From Macrotrachela quadricornifera (lineage: Eukaryota; Rotifera; Eurotatoria; Philodinida; Philodinidae): a stretch of DNA of 64,000 nucleotides. The notes under the pieces were generated by a model. That model saw nothing but the letters and a program-made list of their open reading frames with translations. It was not told the origin of the DNA and made no database searches. Both the position numbers and the translations under genes were made by a program. The stretch lies in the NCBI GenBank assembly GCA_022393335.1, contig JAJEKB010020494.1, positions 672,906 to 736,905 on the forward strand, given 5' to 3'. Below are positions 1-12,800 of the stretch, in pieces. How positions within the stretch are numbered: the stretch's first letter is position 1; each line of letters starts with the position of its first letter.

Positions 1-2
1 AT

Positions 3-2057
3 AGTTTAATTAAAGCAAGTGAAAATTTCAAATTAGATAATCGTATGGAAGAATTTTTTTTTCAATTATTAATTGAATTATCATCAGATGGAATATCATT
101 AAATACTCAAGTGAAAAACAAATTTCAAATTGCTTTAATAAATTTAATATTAATATTATTAATAACAAAACAGAAAAAACAAGATATGAGTGAAGATGAT
201 GTACGAGAAATTATAGAAAAATTTCCAAAAGATATTCAAAATCTTTTAACAATAATTGATACTATAACGGCTTTAACTGATAAAACAAAACAAACATCAT
301 TACCTAAAGAATTTTTTGAAGCAACAAATGATATTTCAGGTTATATTATTGATTTAAATCAAGATGATTTTGAAAAATCAAATCAAGTTTTTAATGATAT
401 ATCCGATCAAGAATTAATCAAATTTATGAATAATGATCAAAATTTACTTAATAATTCATTTAATACATTTATTGAAAATCTTCCAACTGAATCTGAACCA
501 AATCCAACATTTTACAAAACCTATTTATCATTATCAAATATTCCAGCTGATTGTATTGAAATACGTGCAAAATTTATTTATTTATTTAATAAATTTATTG
601 CAAATAATCTTTCACTAATTGATCTTAGTGTACCATATGGACAAAATATTCTAACAGATCATATTCAATCAATAAAACATTATTTATTATCATCAATAAA
701 ACATGATTTACTAAATACATCATTTGAAAAAACTGCAACTAGTCATAGTGATGATTGGCTTATGATTATTTTTGATACAGTTAAAGCAAGTACTGATACT
801 GAAAAAAGTGAATATACAATGTTTTATCAAGCCTATCAACAATTACATGATAATGCTCATATTGTATTTCGACGACCAAATGATCAACTTTGGCATGCAC
901 AATATCTTGATATGCATAGTACAGATGCTGGTGGTCCTTATCGAGATTCAATAACTCGAATTTGTTCAGATATATGTTCTACACGTTTACCATTATTTAT
1001 TTTATGTCCAAATGGACGTACAAATAGTGGTTTAAATCGTGATTGTTGGATTCCAAATAGTTTTCCACCAAATAAATCAATATCAAATAAAATTAAAAAA
1101 CAATATAGATTTATTGGACAATTAATGGGTATAGCTATACGAAAAAAACATTATTTAGATTTAAAATTTCCTATTTTATTTTGGAAAAAATTATTAAATG
1201 AAAAAATTACTATTGAAGATATTGAAGCAATTGATATACAAAGTTTTAAAATTATTGATGAAATGGAAAAAAATATTGAACAAATAAAATTAATTAATAA
1301 TGATAATGATATTGATTCTTTCTTTACTAGTATTATGAATGAATTACGATTTGACGTTGTTAGTTCATCAGGAAAAATATATGAACTTATTCCTGGTGGT
1401 ACAGATATTCCAATAACAATTAATAATTTTAAATCTTATTGTTCTTATTATCGACAATATCGTCTTAATGAATTTAATCAACAAATTGATTTTATTCAAC
1501 AAGGTTTATATAGTATTGTTCCATGTTATTATCTTAATTTATATACTCCTTATGAACTTGAAGAAGCAATATGTGGAAAAGGTGAAATTGATATTGAAAT
1601 TTTAAAACGAAATACTTCTTATGGAAATAATTATGATCAAGATTCATCAATAATTCAACGATTTTGGACTGTTCTTAGTGAAATGTTTAATGAAGATCAA
1701 AAAAAATTATTTTTAATATTTGTTTGGGGTAGAAGTACATTACCAACTCGAGATATTGATTTTAATTCAAAATTCACTATAAATAGTTACGATATATTTG
1801 AAGGTGATGTTGATAAAATGCTTCCACGTAAGTAGAAATATATTCTAATATTTAGATTATTAAATTTAATTAATATATTTTTAGGATCACATACATGTAC
1901 GTTTTCTATGGATTTACCAGCTTATTCAACAAACGAAATAATGTATGAACGTTTAAATTATGCTATTACTTGTTGTTCAAGTATTGATGGTGATGGTATG
2001 GGAAATGACGCAACTAATTTAGAAGATTTTATTACCGATGCGGATTTTATTCAATAA
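3..2057 (+). CDS. HECT-type E3 ubiquitin ligase, C-terminal part (gene runs off the left edge)
   Basis: The frame is open from the first bases of the window, so the ATG at 45 is probably internal. Exon 1 ends at 1827 (donor GTAAGT) and exon 2 runs 1885-2057. The splice rebuilds the HECT active-site motif LPRSHTC, with the catalytic Cys at 1896-1898, and the protein ends ADFIQ. HECT hallmarks upstream are the DAGGPYRDS segment, the CPNGR segment, YRFIGQLMGIAIRKK, and an IPGGTDIPIT segment in the C lobe. HECT ligases take ubiquitin from E2 onto this Cys and pass it to substrates in the cytosol. The DAGGPYR variant and the long helical stretch before it suggest a giant HECTD4/HERC-like ligase, but the subfamily is inference. 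No substrate-binding domain is visible here. Confidence 0.9.
1828..1884 (+). other. 57-bp spliceosomal intron in the HECT gene
   Basis: The intron begins GTAAGT and ends TTTTTAG. Removing it joins codon phase 1 and restores the catalytic HTC motif. It typifies the short AT-rich introns of this window. Confidence 0.88.
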
Positions 2058-2480
2058 TAAAGTTAAAGAAATATTTATCTTTATATGACTGATTTTTATT
2101 TTAATATTTTTTACTTGAAATAAATCGATTCTATTTGAGATAATAACAAAAACAGAATAAAAAATAATTTGAATTGTAGATACATATTAATGATGTAAAA
2201 CGATAAAATTCATTTTATGAGAAAAACTTTCTTGAAGTTAATATGATGAAAAATCTATTATCCCTATATTGTATCTGTAATTATAGTTAGCTGAAAACAA
2301 TCTTGAAAATAAATAAATCAAATCTTAAAAAATTTTGTTAAAGCTTTTTAGAAACAAAACAATTTATGAATAGATCAAGAGAAATTGAAGTATAATTTCA
2401 TTACAATATTCGATCGAGAATAATAAAACGAACAACTAATTTTAATATAAACTGTAAAGTTCAGGAAGAAATTTGATTGA
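2058..2480. other. Intergenic space between convergent genes
   Basis: This AT-rich 423-bp stretch separates the 3' ends of the HECT gene (+) and the DHH gene (-). It should hold both 3' UTRs. No further coding signal was seen. Confidence 0.6.
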
Positions 2481-3613
2481 TCATTCATCCTTGACAAGAG
2501 AAATAATTTCTTTACGAATAAAAACATCATCACATTGACAAATGTAAGCATCTAATTCTTGACGAAGTATAGTTTTATCTTCTAATACTCGTTTGATAAT
2601 ATCAACCATGTATTGATCGGTAAAGACAAAATAAGTATGACCAAGAAATATATCAATAATAATTAAAAATATCGCATCGGCATGACGATTAAATCGTATG
2701 TTATCGAGAGCATTAAAAATTGATAGTTTGTTATTGATCACAAATTGATGTGCATCAACAAGTTCAAGTTGACCTAAAATTAAATTTAAAAGAATTCTGA
2801 AAATGTTTCAAGCAATTGAAGAATAAAGAATATAAGATTGGCATACTAACCAACAACAGTTCCTTTTCCTTTGATAATTACTAATGAAGCTGGTAAATCG
2901 TAATCAATAGTCCATTCTATATCATTGATAATAGACTTTGCCAGAAACATTTCATTAACAAATGTATCATCGATATTGATATAATTTTCGAGCCAAGCTA
3001 ATATTAATACATCCTGAGATTTTGTATTATGACTTTTACATTTAATTGTATTTGATAGAATAGCAAGGTACAAAAGATTGGCTGCCAATTGACTTGGTTG
3101 ATATTTTGCATATTGTAATAGGAGACCAACAAGTGTTGCTGCTGCTCCCATTTCTTCAATCCAAATACCTTCAACATTTTTGAATTCTTGTGTTTTGCCA
3201 TATGATCGATGATCAATGATAATTTTAACTTGATCATGTGAAATAAACTCAGGTAAACCTGCTGAATCACTATAATCAACTAAAATGACTTTATCCATTT
3301 TATTGATTTTGTCTAATTGTGGAAGATCGAAAGAAAATTTTGTCATAACCCAACGAGCTTCAATCTGTGGTTCGAGAAAAATCATTGCTCGACAATGTGA
3401 ATAGTTCAATCTATTAGTTAAGAATTCCGAAAGAGCAACAGCAGCAGCTATTCCATCAAGATCGGGACCACTGTAAGTGGTGATAATATATGAATGTGTT
3501 CGATGATGATCATTTGTTATGGTATTGAATATGTGTTGTCCGGCAGGTGGAAGTAAAACAATATCGTATCCAGCAGTAGATAATGAAAAACGATAAAGAA
3601 TTTGTTTTAACAT
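2481..3613 (-). CDS. DHH-family phosphoesterase-like protein, two exons
   Basis: Exon 1 is 2851-3613 and exon 2 is 2481-2773, with a 77-bp intron. The joined product is about 351 aa. Exon 1 holds the DHH-type metal-site motifs: GPDLDG (D51, D53), VDYSD (D113), DHR at 134-136 where DHH is usual, and EEMGAAATLV at 153-162. Exon 2 reads like the small DHHA2-type C-terminal part. DHH enzymes are Mn/Mg-dependent hydrolases of pyrophosphate, polyphosphate, short RNA or cyclic dinucleotides. The GAAATL motif points to the prune/exopolyphosphatase/bacterial DHH side of the family, so a bacterial origin is possible. The second His of the DHH triad is Arg, so activity is uncertain. The first exon is preceded by TTATAG, so an upstream exon cannot be excluded. 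Confidence 0.82.
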
Positions 3614-6050
3614 CTATAACAGAAAAAAACTTTTTTTTTGTTAATAAATTTAATAATAGGATAATTTGTAATATTTAAAACTTTGCATACAACGACTTTA
3701 TTCATTTGTTCTTCCTAATCGAATGTTAAGATTTTATCTGAAAAAAAAAATTTTTGCCATTGACTAAATTCAATTTAGTATGATTTTTTCAGACAATTTA
3801 TGCACTTCTGTTTTGCACTTCACATTTGTGTTTTCATATAGTAGAAACTTATATTGACAATAAAATAAGCACAGAATAGATGTGAAATCGTGACATATGC
3901 ATTTGACGAGAAAAGAGAATGAATATACATCGAATGCATGTGATGTTGGATTGTCAATACATGTGGAAACTAATTTTTTCTTTTCTTGCACATCAACGAA
4001 AAAATTTTTTTATCGTAGATTCTTTCATATACAACACAATGCATAGGATATCATGATTGTTAAAATTTGTGCTATCTTATCCAACAGACGAAGTAAATTA
4101 TCTAGCATAATTTCAGAAATTCTTGTTGGTCAATAACAATAGCATATGACTAAGCTATTTTCTTGAAATATTCATTCTTAAATATTGATAGATAGTTTAG
4201 AATATTAGTTTAGTCTAGAGCAGAAAGTCATACTTGTGTTGATACTGAAAGCAATGGATTTCCATAGCTCACTATCGAAATAAAAAGAAGCACAAACATT
4301 TTTGTTGTTTTACACTGCTTTTAATAGAACTTTGAATTAATTCATGAGAAAGATGTTTTTCTTAAGTTGCATTATGCCATAAAAAATCTGTTACACAATT
4401 TGATTAGAATAATGGAATAATACACAGTCATAGGCTCGCCTACTGGAGGGAGTAGACGCAAATTGAACAATACTGCAGATTTTTATCACGATGAATCTTT
4501 TTTTATCATCCAAATGAACTCAGCTCAGTAAAATGAAATAGAGGAGCAACGATAGCAAATACTTGACCACGCTAAACTGTACTAAACCATGGCCAAATCT
4601 ATTCAATCATTCAAAATATATATTGTTTGACAAACGAATAATAGGTCTAATATTATTCGATTTTTTAAATTAATTCTGACTCTTTTTTTCTCTATTCATT
4701 CTTCTTTCATTATGTATTATGTATGATCAAATAAACATTACATGAATGTTTCATGCTGATTTTGCGAAGGATTTTCTCCCAAGATATGGATCAGTTTGGG
4801 AGTTGGTCTTTATAAGTTGATAGCATCACTTCGAGACTACAAGTTCATGAAATGATCAGCATGGGATTCCTGCAAATGGCTTGTAGTGAAAATCATCTTT
4901 GGAAACTATACTTATAGGATCAATAGGTCACATATAGAATTTTATGAGTTCGACTCTGGCTTTTATTCTAATTTATGTAGTAGTCTTGGGTAGTTTTTAC
5001 CGTAGAATACAATGCTCATATTTATTTTTCTTAATTATAAATTCTCTTTATACAAACAAGAGGTAAAACATCGATATCTGATAGAATAGTTAAGATATGA
5101 AACTATCCCTTCACTCACGTAAAATAACAACAATTTCTATGATTGATATTAGATTGTCGAACATGTATTTCATCCTTCCTTTTGATTCTCATAGTATAGT
5201 AAATGGTTATCGAGGCGGAAAATAATTTAAAATCTCCCCTGCTAGAATACGATCTCAGGCTAGGTACGTTGAAATTGCATGAAATGTTGAGGATATGTTT
5301 GAGCTTGTTGTAAGAAACTACGATAAAATTTTCAGTTCTATACTATGACGTTTGAGGAAGATATTCACCAAACAAAGGTCAAAAATCCAAGCTCATTGAA
5401 AATTCTTCTTTTAGTTTTTACTTTCCGAGAGAAAAAAAGAGATGACAAATTTAATTGCTCGAAAAACTCAAAAGCTTGCATACTAGTTGTAAAACTAGTT
5501 TTCCTTATAATGATAACAGGTCTTTTTCAAAAAATGGATTCTTATAGGCACTGCAGTTTCACACACTCCTTCAAACAAAAACGATATTTCAGTTTCAGAA
5601 AATAATTTTATCCAGTATAACTCATTAAAGAGAAGGACGATACTCAATGAAGATGAGAAATTAGTTTTTCACATCTGAATTCATGATAACCGTAAGCAGA
5701 TCAGTGAATATTAGTCTAGGATAACTATAGAACAGCTTAACTCATTTGCTAAGTTATCTCTTTAAGAAAGAGTAACAATCGGTGGGTCAGGGAATTTTTT
5801 TGGCGGGACAAAAATTATTTAAATGTGCAAAACATCTATAAGAAAATATAGGCTTAAATTTTCTTTATACACTTCGATCATCATGCTAAGAACTTTCTAC
5901 TGTGTTCATCCTGTTCATTTAATATTTATTACTTTCACTCTTAAAACGATGACAGAAAAAACAAAAATAAATATCATCAACAACTTATCATAAAAGAACT
6001 TTACCAATACAATTACAATAGTATTTTTCTGGTATTCTTTGCTGATATAA
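3614..6050. other. Long non-coding stretch
   Basis: AT-rich sequence with poly-A and poly-T runs and no ORF that resembles a protein. The 5' end, just above the DHH gene, should include its promoter. The open frames at 3770-3991 (-) and 5345-5605 (+) lack family features and look like chance. Confidence 0.5.
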
Positions 6051-6059
6051 ATTCTTTTA

Positions 6060-8060
6060 TTATTTCTTCATAGTCGATTTCAACTTCATGTTAAACGTTC
6101 AGTAATGCAAGTCCTGATAAACAATCTTTATTTGTTGTAGATCGACGATAAGTTTTAATTCTTCGTAATGTTGAAAAACTTCTTTCACATGTACCTGTAT
6201 TTATAGGTAAACAAACATTCAAATGAATCTTCAGAATAAACGATTTAATTTCAGATAAACTTACTTGAGGGTGAGAGGTAAGAATAGATAATTTTGTCTT
6301 GTATAAACGTTGCTCATCGCGTAGATCATTATTATTTCATGAATAATGTTTTATTTAAAAATTATTTTTCCATTCATAAAATGTATTTCATCGAATCGAT
6401 TTTCAATAGATGTAATAATTGTATTTAGAACGGCATAATAAGTATTTATTTTGTAATCATCTTGAATATTCAAGTCATTTAATGTTTTTTCTCCACTTTC
6501 AAGACAAACAGAAATCTAAACATTAAAAAATTATGAAATTATTTAAATAAAATAACTACGATACTTGAATTATTGTTTATAAAGTTATTGAACGACTTAG
6601 CTGTTTCTTCCTGGGTTCTTTCAGTGGATCGATTTCATTTCTTTAAGTTGATGAAATATTTGCAATTAAATATATTTCAGATATAATAAACAAATGAAAT
6701 ACAAAGCCAAACGTTTTCATTGAATGAAGAAGTAAATGTGATTCTGGTGCTTCGATTACTTGAAGAGTTGAAATAATTTGTGGATGTCTAATCAAGGCGA
6801 CCTTGAGATAATTTCATCTACATGTCCACCTTGTATGTGAAATTTCTTGTTGTACTTCTTCAAATATAAAATGCCTTTTGGCAGAACTTTCAATTAACCC
6901 ATACAATAATGAAATAATTCCAAAATTATTTCTGACTGAAAGAACCATAACTGAAACATCAACTAAACATAAGTTTAGTATATATCCGTTGCAATGTATG
7001 CAAATTCCTTCGAATGATAAAAAGAACAACGTTATAGATTTAAGGAAAAAAAGAGAAAAAACTTTATTCTTTACGTTTTTTACTACATGGCACATCTTCT
7101 TTCAGACGCGCTGCAACACCTTTGTACTCGCTTCGCATTACAGACGCACTATCAAATGATTGTGCAACAATATTTTTAACACCTTAATTCAATTTCTTCA
7201 ACCATTCTAATAATAAATTGAGTAATGTTTCACTTACCATTGATGTTGTTCTCTGGAAACTCTTAAATCTCTCATAAACATTAACCTGATCATCAGTATA
7301 TCTAATTACCAAAGCTACTTGTTCTAATTTTGATATGTTGACTATTTCATCAATCATAATAGAAAAATATTTAGCTTGTTGTAATTGTACTTCTTCTTTC
7401 TTTCTTTTAGTCAGTTCGTTATCGTTGCTTCTTTACTTCAGCAATTCAAGAAGATTACCTTTGTTATTGAAGTTCGTATTTTCACGATGATCACGAACTA
7501 AAATATGAAGAAATAACTTGATTAAAGAGAATAATATTTGCATATGTCTTACAGCTGATTCCTTGTCGTACAAGAAAAAAATTCAATTTTAGTTGCTTGC
7601 TTAGAATGCTGTTGATTAATTAATTTCAATACATTCATATTATCATCTTTTAAAACCTTTTTTATGACAATTTGTTGCTTGATGATCATTTAATCGTATT
7701 GTTCCATTTTTCCAATGATTAAAACTTATATTCATAGAAGCATTGTTATGTTTAGTATCATATTCTGCATGAAAACGACGAGCATTTACAGTTATAATAT
7801 TTGCTTTCGGTTGAAATGGACCCAATAGTATATATTCTTTTGCTTTGGGAAGACCATGGTAAAGATTCGTTTCATATGATGATGATAGGATGGATGATGC
7901 TATCGTTGAACTTATAATGAAAGCAGTAGTAGTACCGGTGGTAGTACTTATTGTGGAATCAGCCAATTCATTTGGTTTGAATCGTTTTATATGAAGAACT
8001 TCAGTTTCTTTAGTTGAGTTTGATTGGATTTCTAGTTCATTAACTTCTTTAACATTATCG
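6060..8060 (-). pseudogene. Decayed hAT transposase (TTF zinc finger, DUF4371, dimerisation tail)
   Basis: Read on the minus strand the order is typical of ZMYM/TTF-type hAT proteins. Around 7640-7966 is the TTF-like part (GPFQPKANI, then a NHWKNGTIRLNDH segment). At 7180-7380 is FSIMIDEIVNISKLEQVALV, then NIVAQSFDSASVMRSEYKG. At 6814-7000 is HCNGYILNLCLVDV followed by ISHTRWTCR. At 6100-6190 is the C-terminal ERSFSTLRRIKTYRRST segment. Several stops and frame breaks interrupt it, including a stop just before GVKNIVAQS, so the copy cannot be active as it stands. An intron-like AT stretch lies near 7015-7090. Terminal repeats were not identified. Confidence 0.8.
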
Positions 8061-8829
8061 ACGATATTTTTTTTCTTGAAGTAATTAATTAATGAGTTTT
8101 AGATACAGATATTTTACCAGAATTAATCCGAAACCTTTTTACATACTTTTATTTATCGATATATTTAACACAAGTTATTTTCATTTCAACAAATGTATAT
8201 GAACAGAACACAATTTGTCCTTTAGTTAGAAACGCCTGTCATGATTAAGCAGACTAATTCTTTTCAATTGCTCTCCTTCTTCTGTCTATCTCTATCTATA
8301 TATAAATATACAATAGAAAGTTCATCATTTTGAAGATGACGAATATATTCCTCGAAAAAAAAGCCACGTTGAATAAATCAATAACTAAACATGTTGAAAA
8401 GATTTAATAAGGTATGTTTCAATTGATTGTGAAAATTATTTTGTTACTTTATTCAAGTGTAAGATGTCTTTAAAGAACTTTGTTCTTTCTTATTTTGAAA
8501 TCAGTAGAAAAACATGATATCCAAAGAATGAATATAAAATAAATGTACTTGAAAATATACGGCTTTACGCAATCTTTCTTTTCTTAGTTAAAAACTATTC
8601 TGAAGAGTGAAAATCTTTTTAAACTTCCAAAAAACTAATGAAAGAACACAAACAAATAATCAATGTCTATATCAGCTTTAGAAAAAAATGAACGAATCGC
8701 CTCCATACGAATAAAAATTTTTGGTGAGGCAATTGCTCCAGTGTGCTCCAATGGTGGCCCGCCGATACGTTACAACGCAACTCCGTATAATTGACGAAGT
8801 AGCATCATGAAACTCGCCAAAAAAAATCA
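8061..8829. other. Non-coding stretch 5' of the hAT relic
   Basis: AT-rich DNA with short ATCTATAT-type repeats near 8285-8310. No gene was seen. Confidence 0.45.
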
Positions 8830-9780
8830 TTATTTCTGACATACTAGTTGGCCAATTGGCGACAAGACTTTACTCCGGACATAGAAGCAATGTGAGAACT
8901 CACGACACACAACAATCATTATGGATTAGAAAACCAGCAGATCCTGTGATGTCATTTGTTCTGGATCCTAGAGTCCACAGTACAAATCTAAAAAAAGGCC
9001 ATGCACGCCGAAGCCAATCAAAGGTTTCAACAACTGACAAACCAACTCAAGGAAGATCTTATTGATTGATCGGATCAAATATCAGCAAGAGTTGAACACC
9101 TGATGTCAAAAAATGAGATCGAATCGATTTCATAAAACTATTTCATCGCGGCACTACAACATTTACTGACCAAACACCGGTCGATGGAAATGTTACTGTA
9201 AATTTCAATCAAGGAGCGATGTTTTCAGTCATCGGATCATGGATTAGGATGATCGACAAATTTGCAGCAATCGCCAAAAGACCTGTCGAAGAAACTTTCA
9301 TATTGGCAACATTCAGATTACAAGACGATGCCAAAAAATGGTGGGAGAGTAAGTCAGGTGATATTAATTCCTGACCAATACTGAGAAGTAAGTTGATCGA
9401 TGTGTTTAAGTTTGAATAGAAAGCTCTCTTGAATAATCGTTAATAATAACTGAACGAACTAGTCGCTAAATATTGGAATGATATAATGCATTACTGCTCC
9501 TTGCCCGGATTTAGCATGTAGAAAACTGTCTACACTTCTCAAATGGGAAACAAGAATGGCCAAATCTGACAACTAGTTTCGAACATGCATCGCGCCTTGG
9601 TTCTATAACACTAACACTAGTTTACCAGACTTTCCAGGATTCAACTGCATCATCAAGTAGTTACGACAACCGATTGGTACTTCATGGATGAGATTCAAAC
9701 CAACAGCAGCCAAACGAATGCTTTCAACACAATTGTTGGTATACCTCAAATTATCCTAAATAGAGTTGGGGTCGTCGAAA
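8830..9780 (+). pseudogene. Decayed Ty3/gypsy gag-like fragment
   Basis: Between about 9175 and 9375 the sequence encodes a gag capsid-like stretch including MIDKFAAIAKRP, then LATFRLQDDAKKWW. The FRLQDDAKKWW segment is the usual 'L.G.A..WW' signature of gypsy/chromovirus gag. It is interrupted by a stop just after SKSGDINS and by others downstream. The flanking ORF at 8856-9065 is in the position of a gag N terminus, but is not recognisable. No zinc knuckle, protease or LTR was found with it. Its right edge nearly touches the outer end of inverted-duplication arm A. Confidence 0.6.
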
Positions 9781-9847
9781 GAGGATGGTGATCCCATAAG
9801 TACGAATATTAAGCATCCATCCTTGTTTTGCATCATCGCTGTGGTTA

Positions 9848-12800
9848 ACAATCTTGAGGTGAGGGTGAGAGTATAGAGGAAGCCGTCACCACATATATAT
9901 GTATTTTTCAGTAAATGATGACTTTTTTATCTTTATTTTTTTAAGATATAAAAGGGATAGAACATGTTATGCGCCTCCTATATAATATTACCATAGCATA
10001 TATCTAATAATGACAAGATGAATTCTGTCCTGTCAGTTTGATCACCTTTTACAATTAATAATCTACGCGCAAGATTGTATGATATTAAATTACAGCAGCT
10101 CGTATTGTCTTAAATAAAATCTTTGAATAATACCACGCACCTCATTCATTATACGACGAAAATTTTCGCAATTAAAATGACCAACAAAGTAAGAATGGCA
10201 ATAACGATTTTTCTCATCAGCTTTTGTGATTTTCTACAATTCAAAAATGTGAGGAGAGAAATTAAAAGAAATCACTCACTAGAAACTTGTCACGTATAAA
10301 ATTCTTGGCTCTGATCACTTCGGTGTTTTCGAGCATGGCATGGTCTAAAAACATCACTGGAGTTATATATGTAAGAAGGGCTAAATTTGATAAGTTCATT
10401 CTATAGTAAGTGCTGATTATCACTTCACTGCAATAGTTTTGCTTTTATCGAACGAATCAAACACAATAGAACTTTTGTTGATTACTTTCGAAAGAATTCA
10501 TCAGATGAGAAACATACCTGATTGTGACATATTATCTGTTTCTACTGGTGATAAATGGTAGGAAGCAAAATCAGGAAAATAATCTTCGAGTCGACGGCCC
10601 GAATTGATTTTCTCTCTCAAAATATCTTCGCCACACAGAAACAGAATGAAAGATTTCGTATGTAGCCATCTATAAGTATAGCCATAAGAAACTTCTTGTG
10701 TATATATTCTTCGTCAAGTGATCATCCTACTTGTTGTTCCAAATACTTTGAAACAAATTAATCGATTCTTGCAATTGATTTTCATCTTCATTATAGTTAA
10801 ATCTTGTATTGAAACTACTACAGTTCGTGACATACATGATTGCAATGGCATCGCTAAAGTATTGCATCCACCTTTGTCTTTCTGATGATTGTCCAAACGG
10901 ATAAGTCACCCTCGAAAGCAAAAAATACTTTTTATCTTGCACAATATATTAATAAACATACTTAAAGCGTACTCCTTCGACGGTGAAAATTGCGTCAATC
11001 AAATTCGATTTATAATCGTAGCCACGATACATATCCTGCACGAGAAGAGTTTCAAAATGAACATATGCAAAAAGTCTTTACGACAACATTTGGATATATC
11101 TCCTGCTGTGAAATACTGGACAGTTTGAAATATTTTTCATAAAAACTCTGAGCCGTCGTTTACTGAGCTCTTGATGCTGAATATTCACATTAATAATGTA
11201 CGATCTCTATAGAAAAACTTCTGATGATATATTTTCCGAGTTTAGTGAAGATTCTTCTGTGTAATACATGAGAAAACGTTTATCTTACCGCTTCGCTAGG
11301 TATATAAGTTGGTTCTTTAATTTCGTTGATACGATCAAGAAAACTACAAACCAAAACGAAATGGGATCAAGAAGGGATTGATAAAAATACAAACTATTTG
11401 GCATTGAGTGGAAGTTGATATTCGTCAGATCGTTCAAGACATGTTTGAACACCAGCATCAGCTAAAAGAATGCATGCATGTTCAAAGAACTCAGGTGGAT
11501 AATCAAAATCAGGTTGTTGAGCTTTTGTCAACATGTAGATTGCACGCCACTGATTTTCTGGATATTCAAGTTGAATCGGTGGAACAATAATATCGAAAGC
11601 ACGTATAATGCACTAGAATTGAAATGGAACGAAATTCTTTTCATTGTAGAACTTTCAAAGATTCAAAGCTTTCTGGTGCTGCTATTAAGATAAACAGATT
11701 TAAAAGCCGTAAAAAATCGATGATTTTCGCTTAAAACCTATACACAAACCGATACAGTTTAAGCATAAAACAGGGATGACTGTTTCTTAATCATCAAAAT
11801 GAAGGTTCGTTCACAATCCTTACACTCAGAATTAATCAATTAATCCACATGATTTTGTTTTCCCGAAACACTTATCTACAAAGCACATGACGGGTATGAG
11901 CTTTTTATTGTTTATTAATAGATATTTTATTATAAACACATAGTTGTCAGATAAGACGCTCAAGAATATCTCCCAGTCGTTGATTGATCGACTAATATAA
12001 CATTAAAACTACATTCATTAACTGAAACGTTGCAGAGTTTCGACACTGATCGAAGAATAGGTTTTCTGATATAGGTACATTATCTGGCGAAATCATGATA
12101 CATAGATTGTGAACACCAATATAATGGTTGGAATTTTTGATCTGGAAAAAATCATCTTATTCTTCTTAACTTAGTCTCATTCATTATCCTTAGTTGAAGT
12201 GATACGCTATTACATTTTCGTTTCACTGAGAAATAAAAAAATCAGAATATTGAAGAAAATTTCAGACTAACGCGTAAATAAGAATGTCTTACGAAAAAGT
12301 CTATTTGACATACGTACTGTGAGAGAATCACGAATAATACGTTTGATTTCAGAGATTCTGTTGATTTTTTCTCTAGAAAAAAAGCGCTGAAAACGTCGAA
12401 ATAGAAAAAACAACACTGACTGATGCGAGTGAGGATCACCCGAAATACGCATGCAATACAACATAGACAACTTGGTTACTTCGTCGTCACCTGAAAAATA
12501 AAAAAAAAACAAGTAAATGTTGCTGCTAGTTGAAATATAGAGAAAAGCTCACCTAATACAAGAAGTCGATATGTAGACTTGTAGATCATTTCGTCTTCTT
12601 TCAATTTAGCATCAATCCGTTTGGATATTTGGTGCTCATTTTTATGTGCTCGAGAACAACTGCACAATTTTGGCATTTTTATGATGTTGTTTGCACGTGT
12701 TCTTTTTCTGCTCTCTTCGTCAACAGAATAACGATTGTATTTAACAAACGGCAGTGAGTAAGTCGTCATTTGAAACCATACATGTACATATGTGCTTCTA

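Noticed and set aside
5345..5605. 86-codon plus-strand ORF
   Set aside because: Isolated in AT-rich DNA with no domain, paralogue or splice context.
6878..7159. 93-codon plus-strand ORF
   Set aside because: It is the antisense shadow of the hAT relic, whose minus-strand frame carries recognisable DUF4371 motifs.
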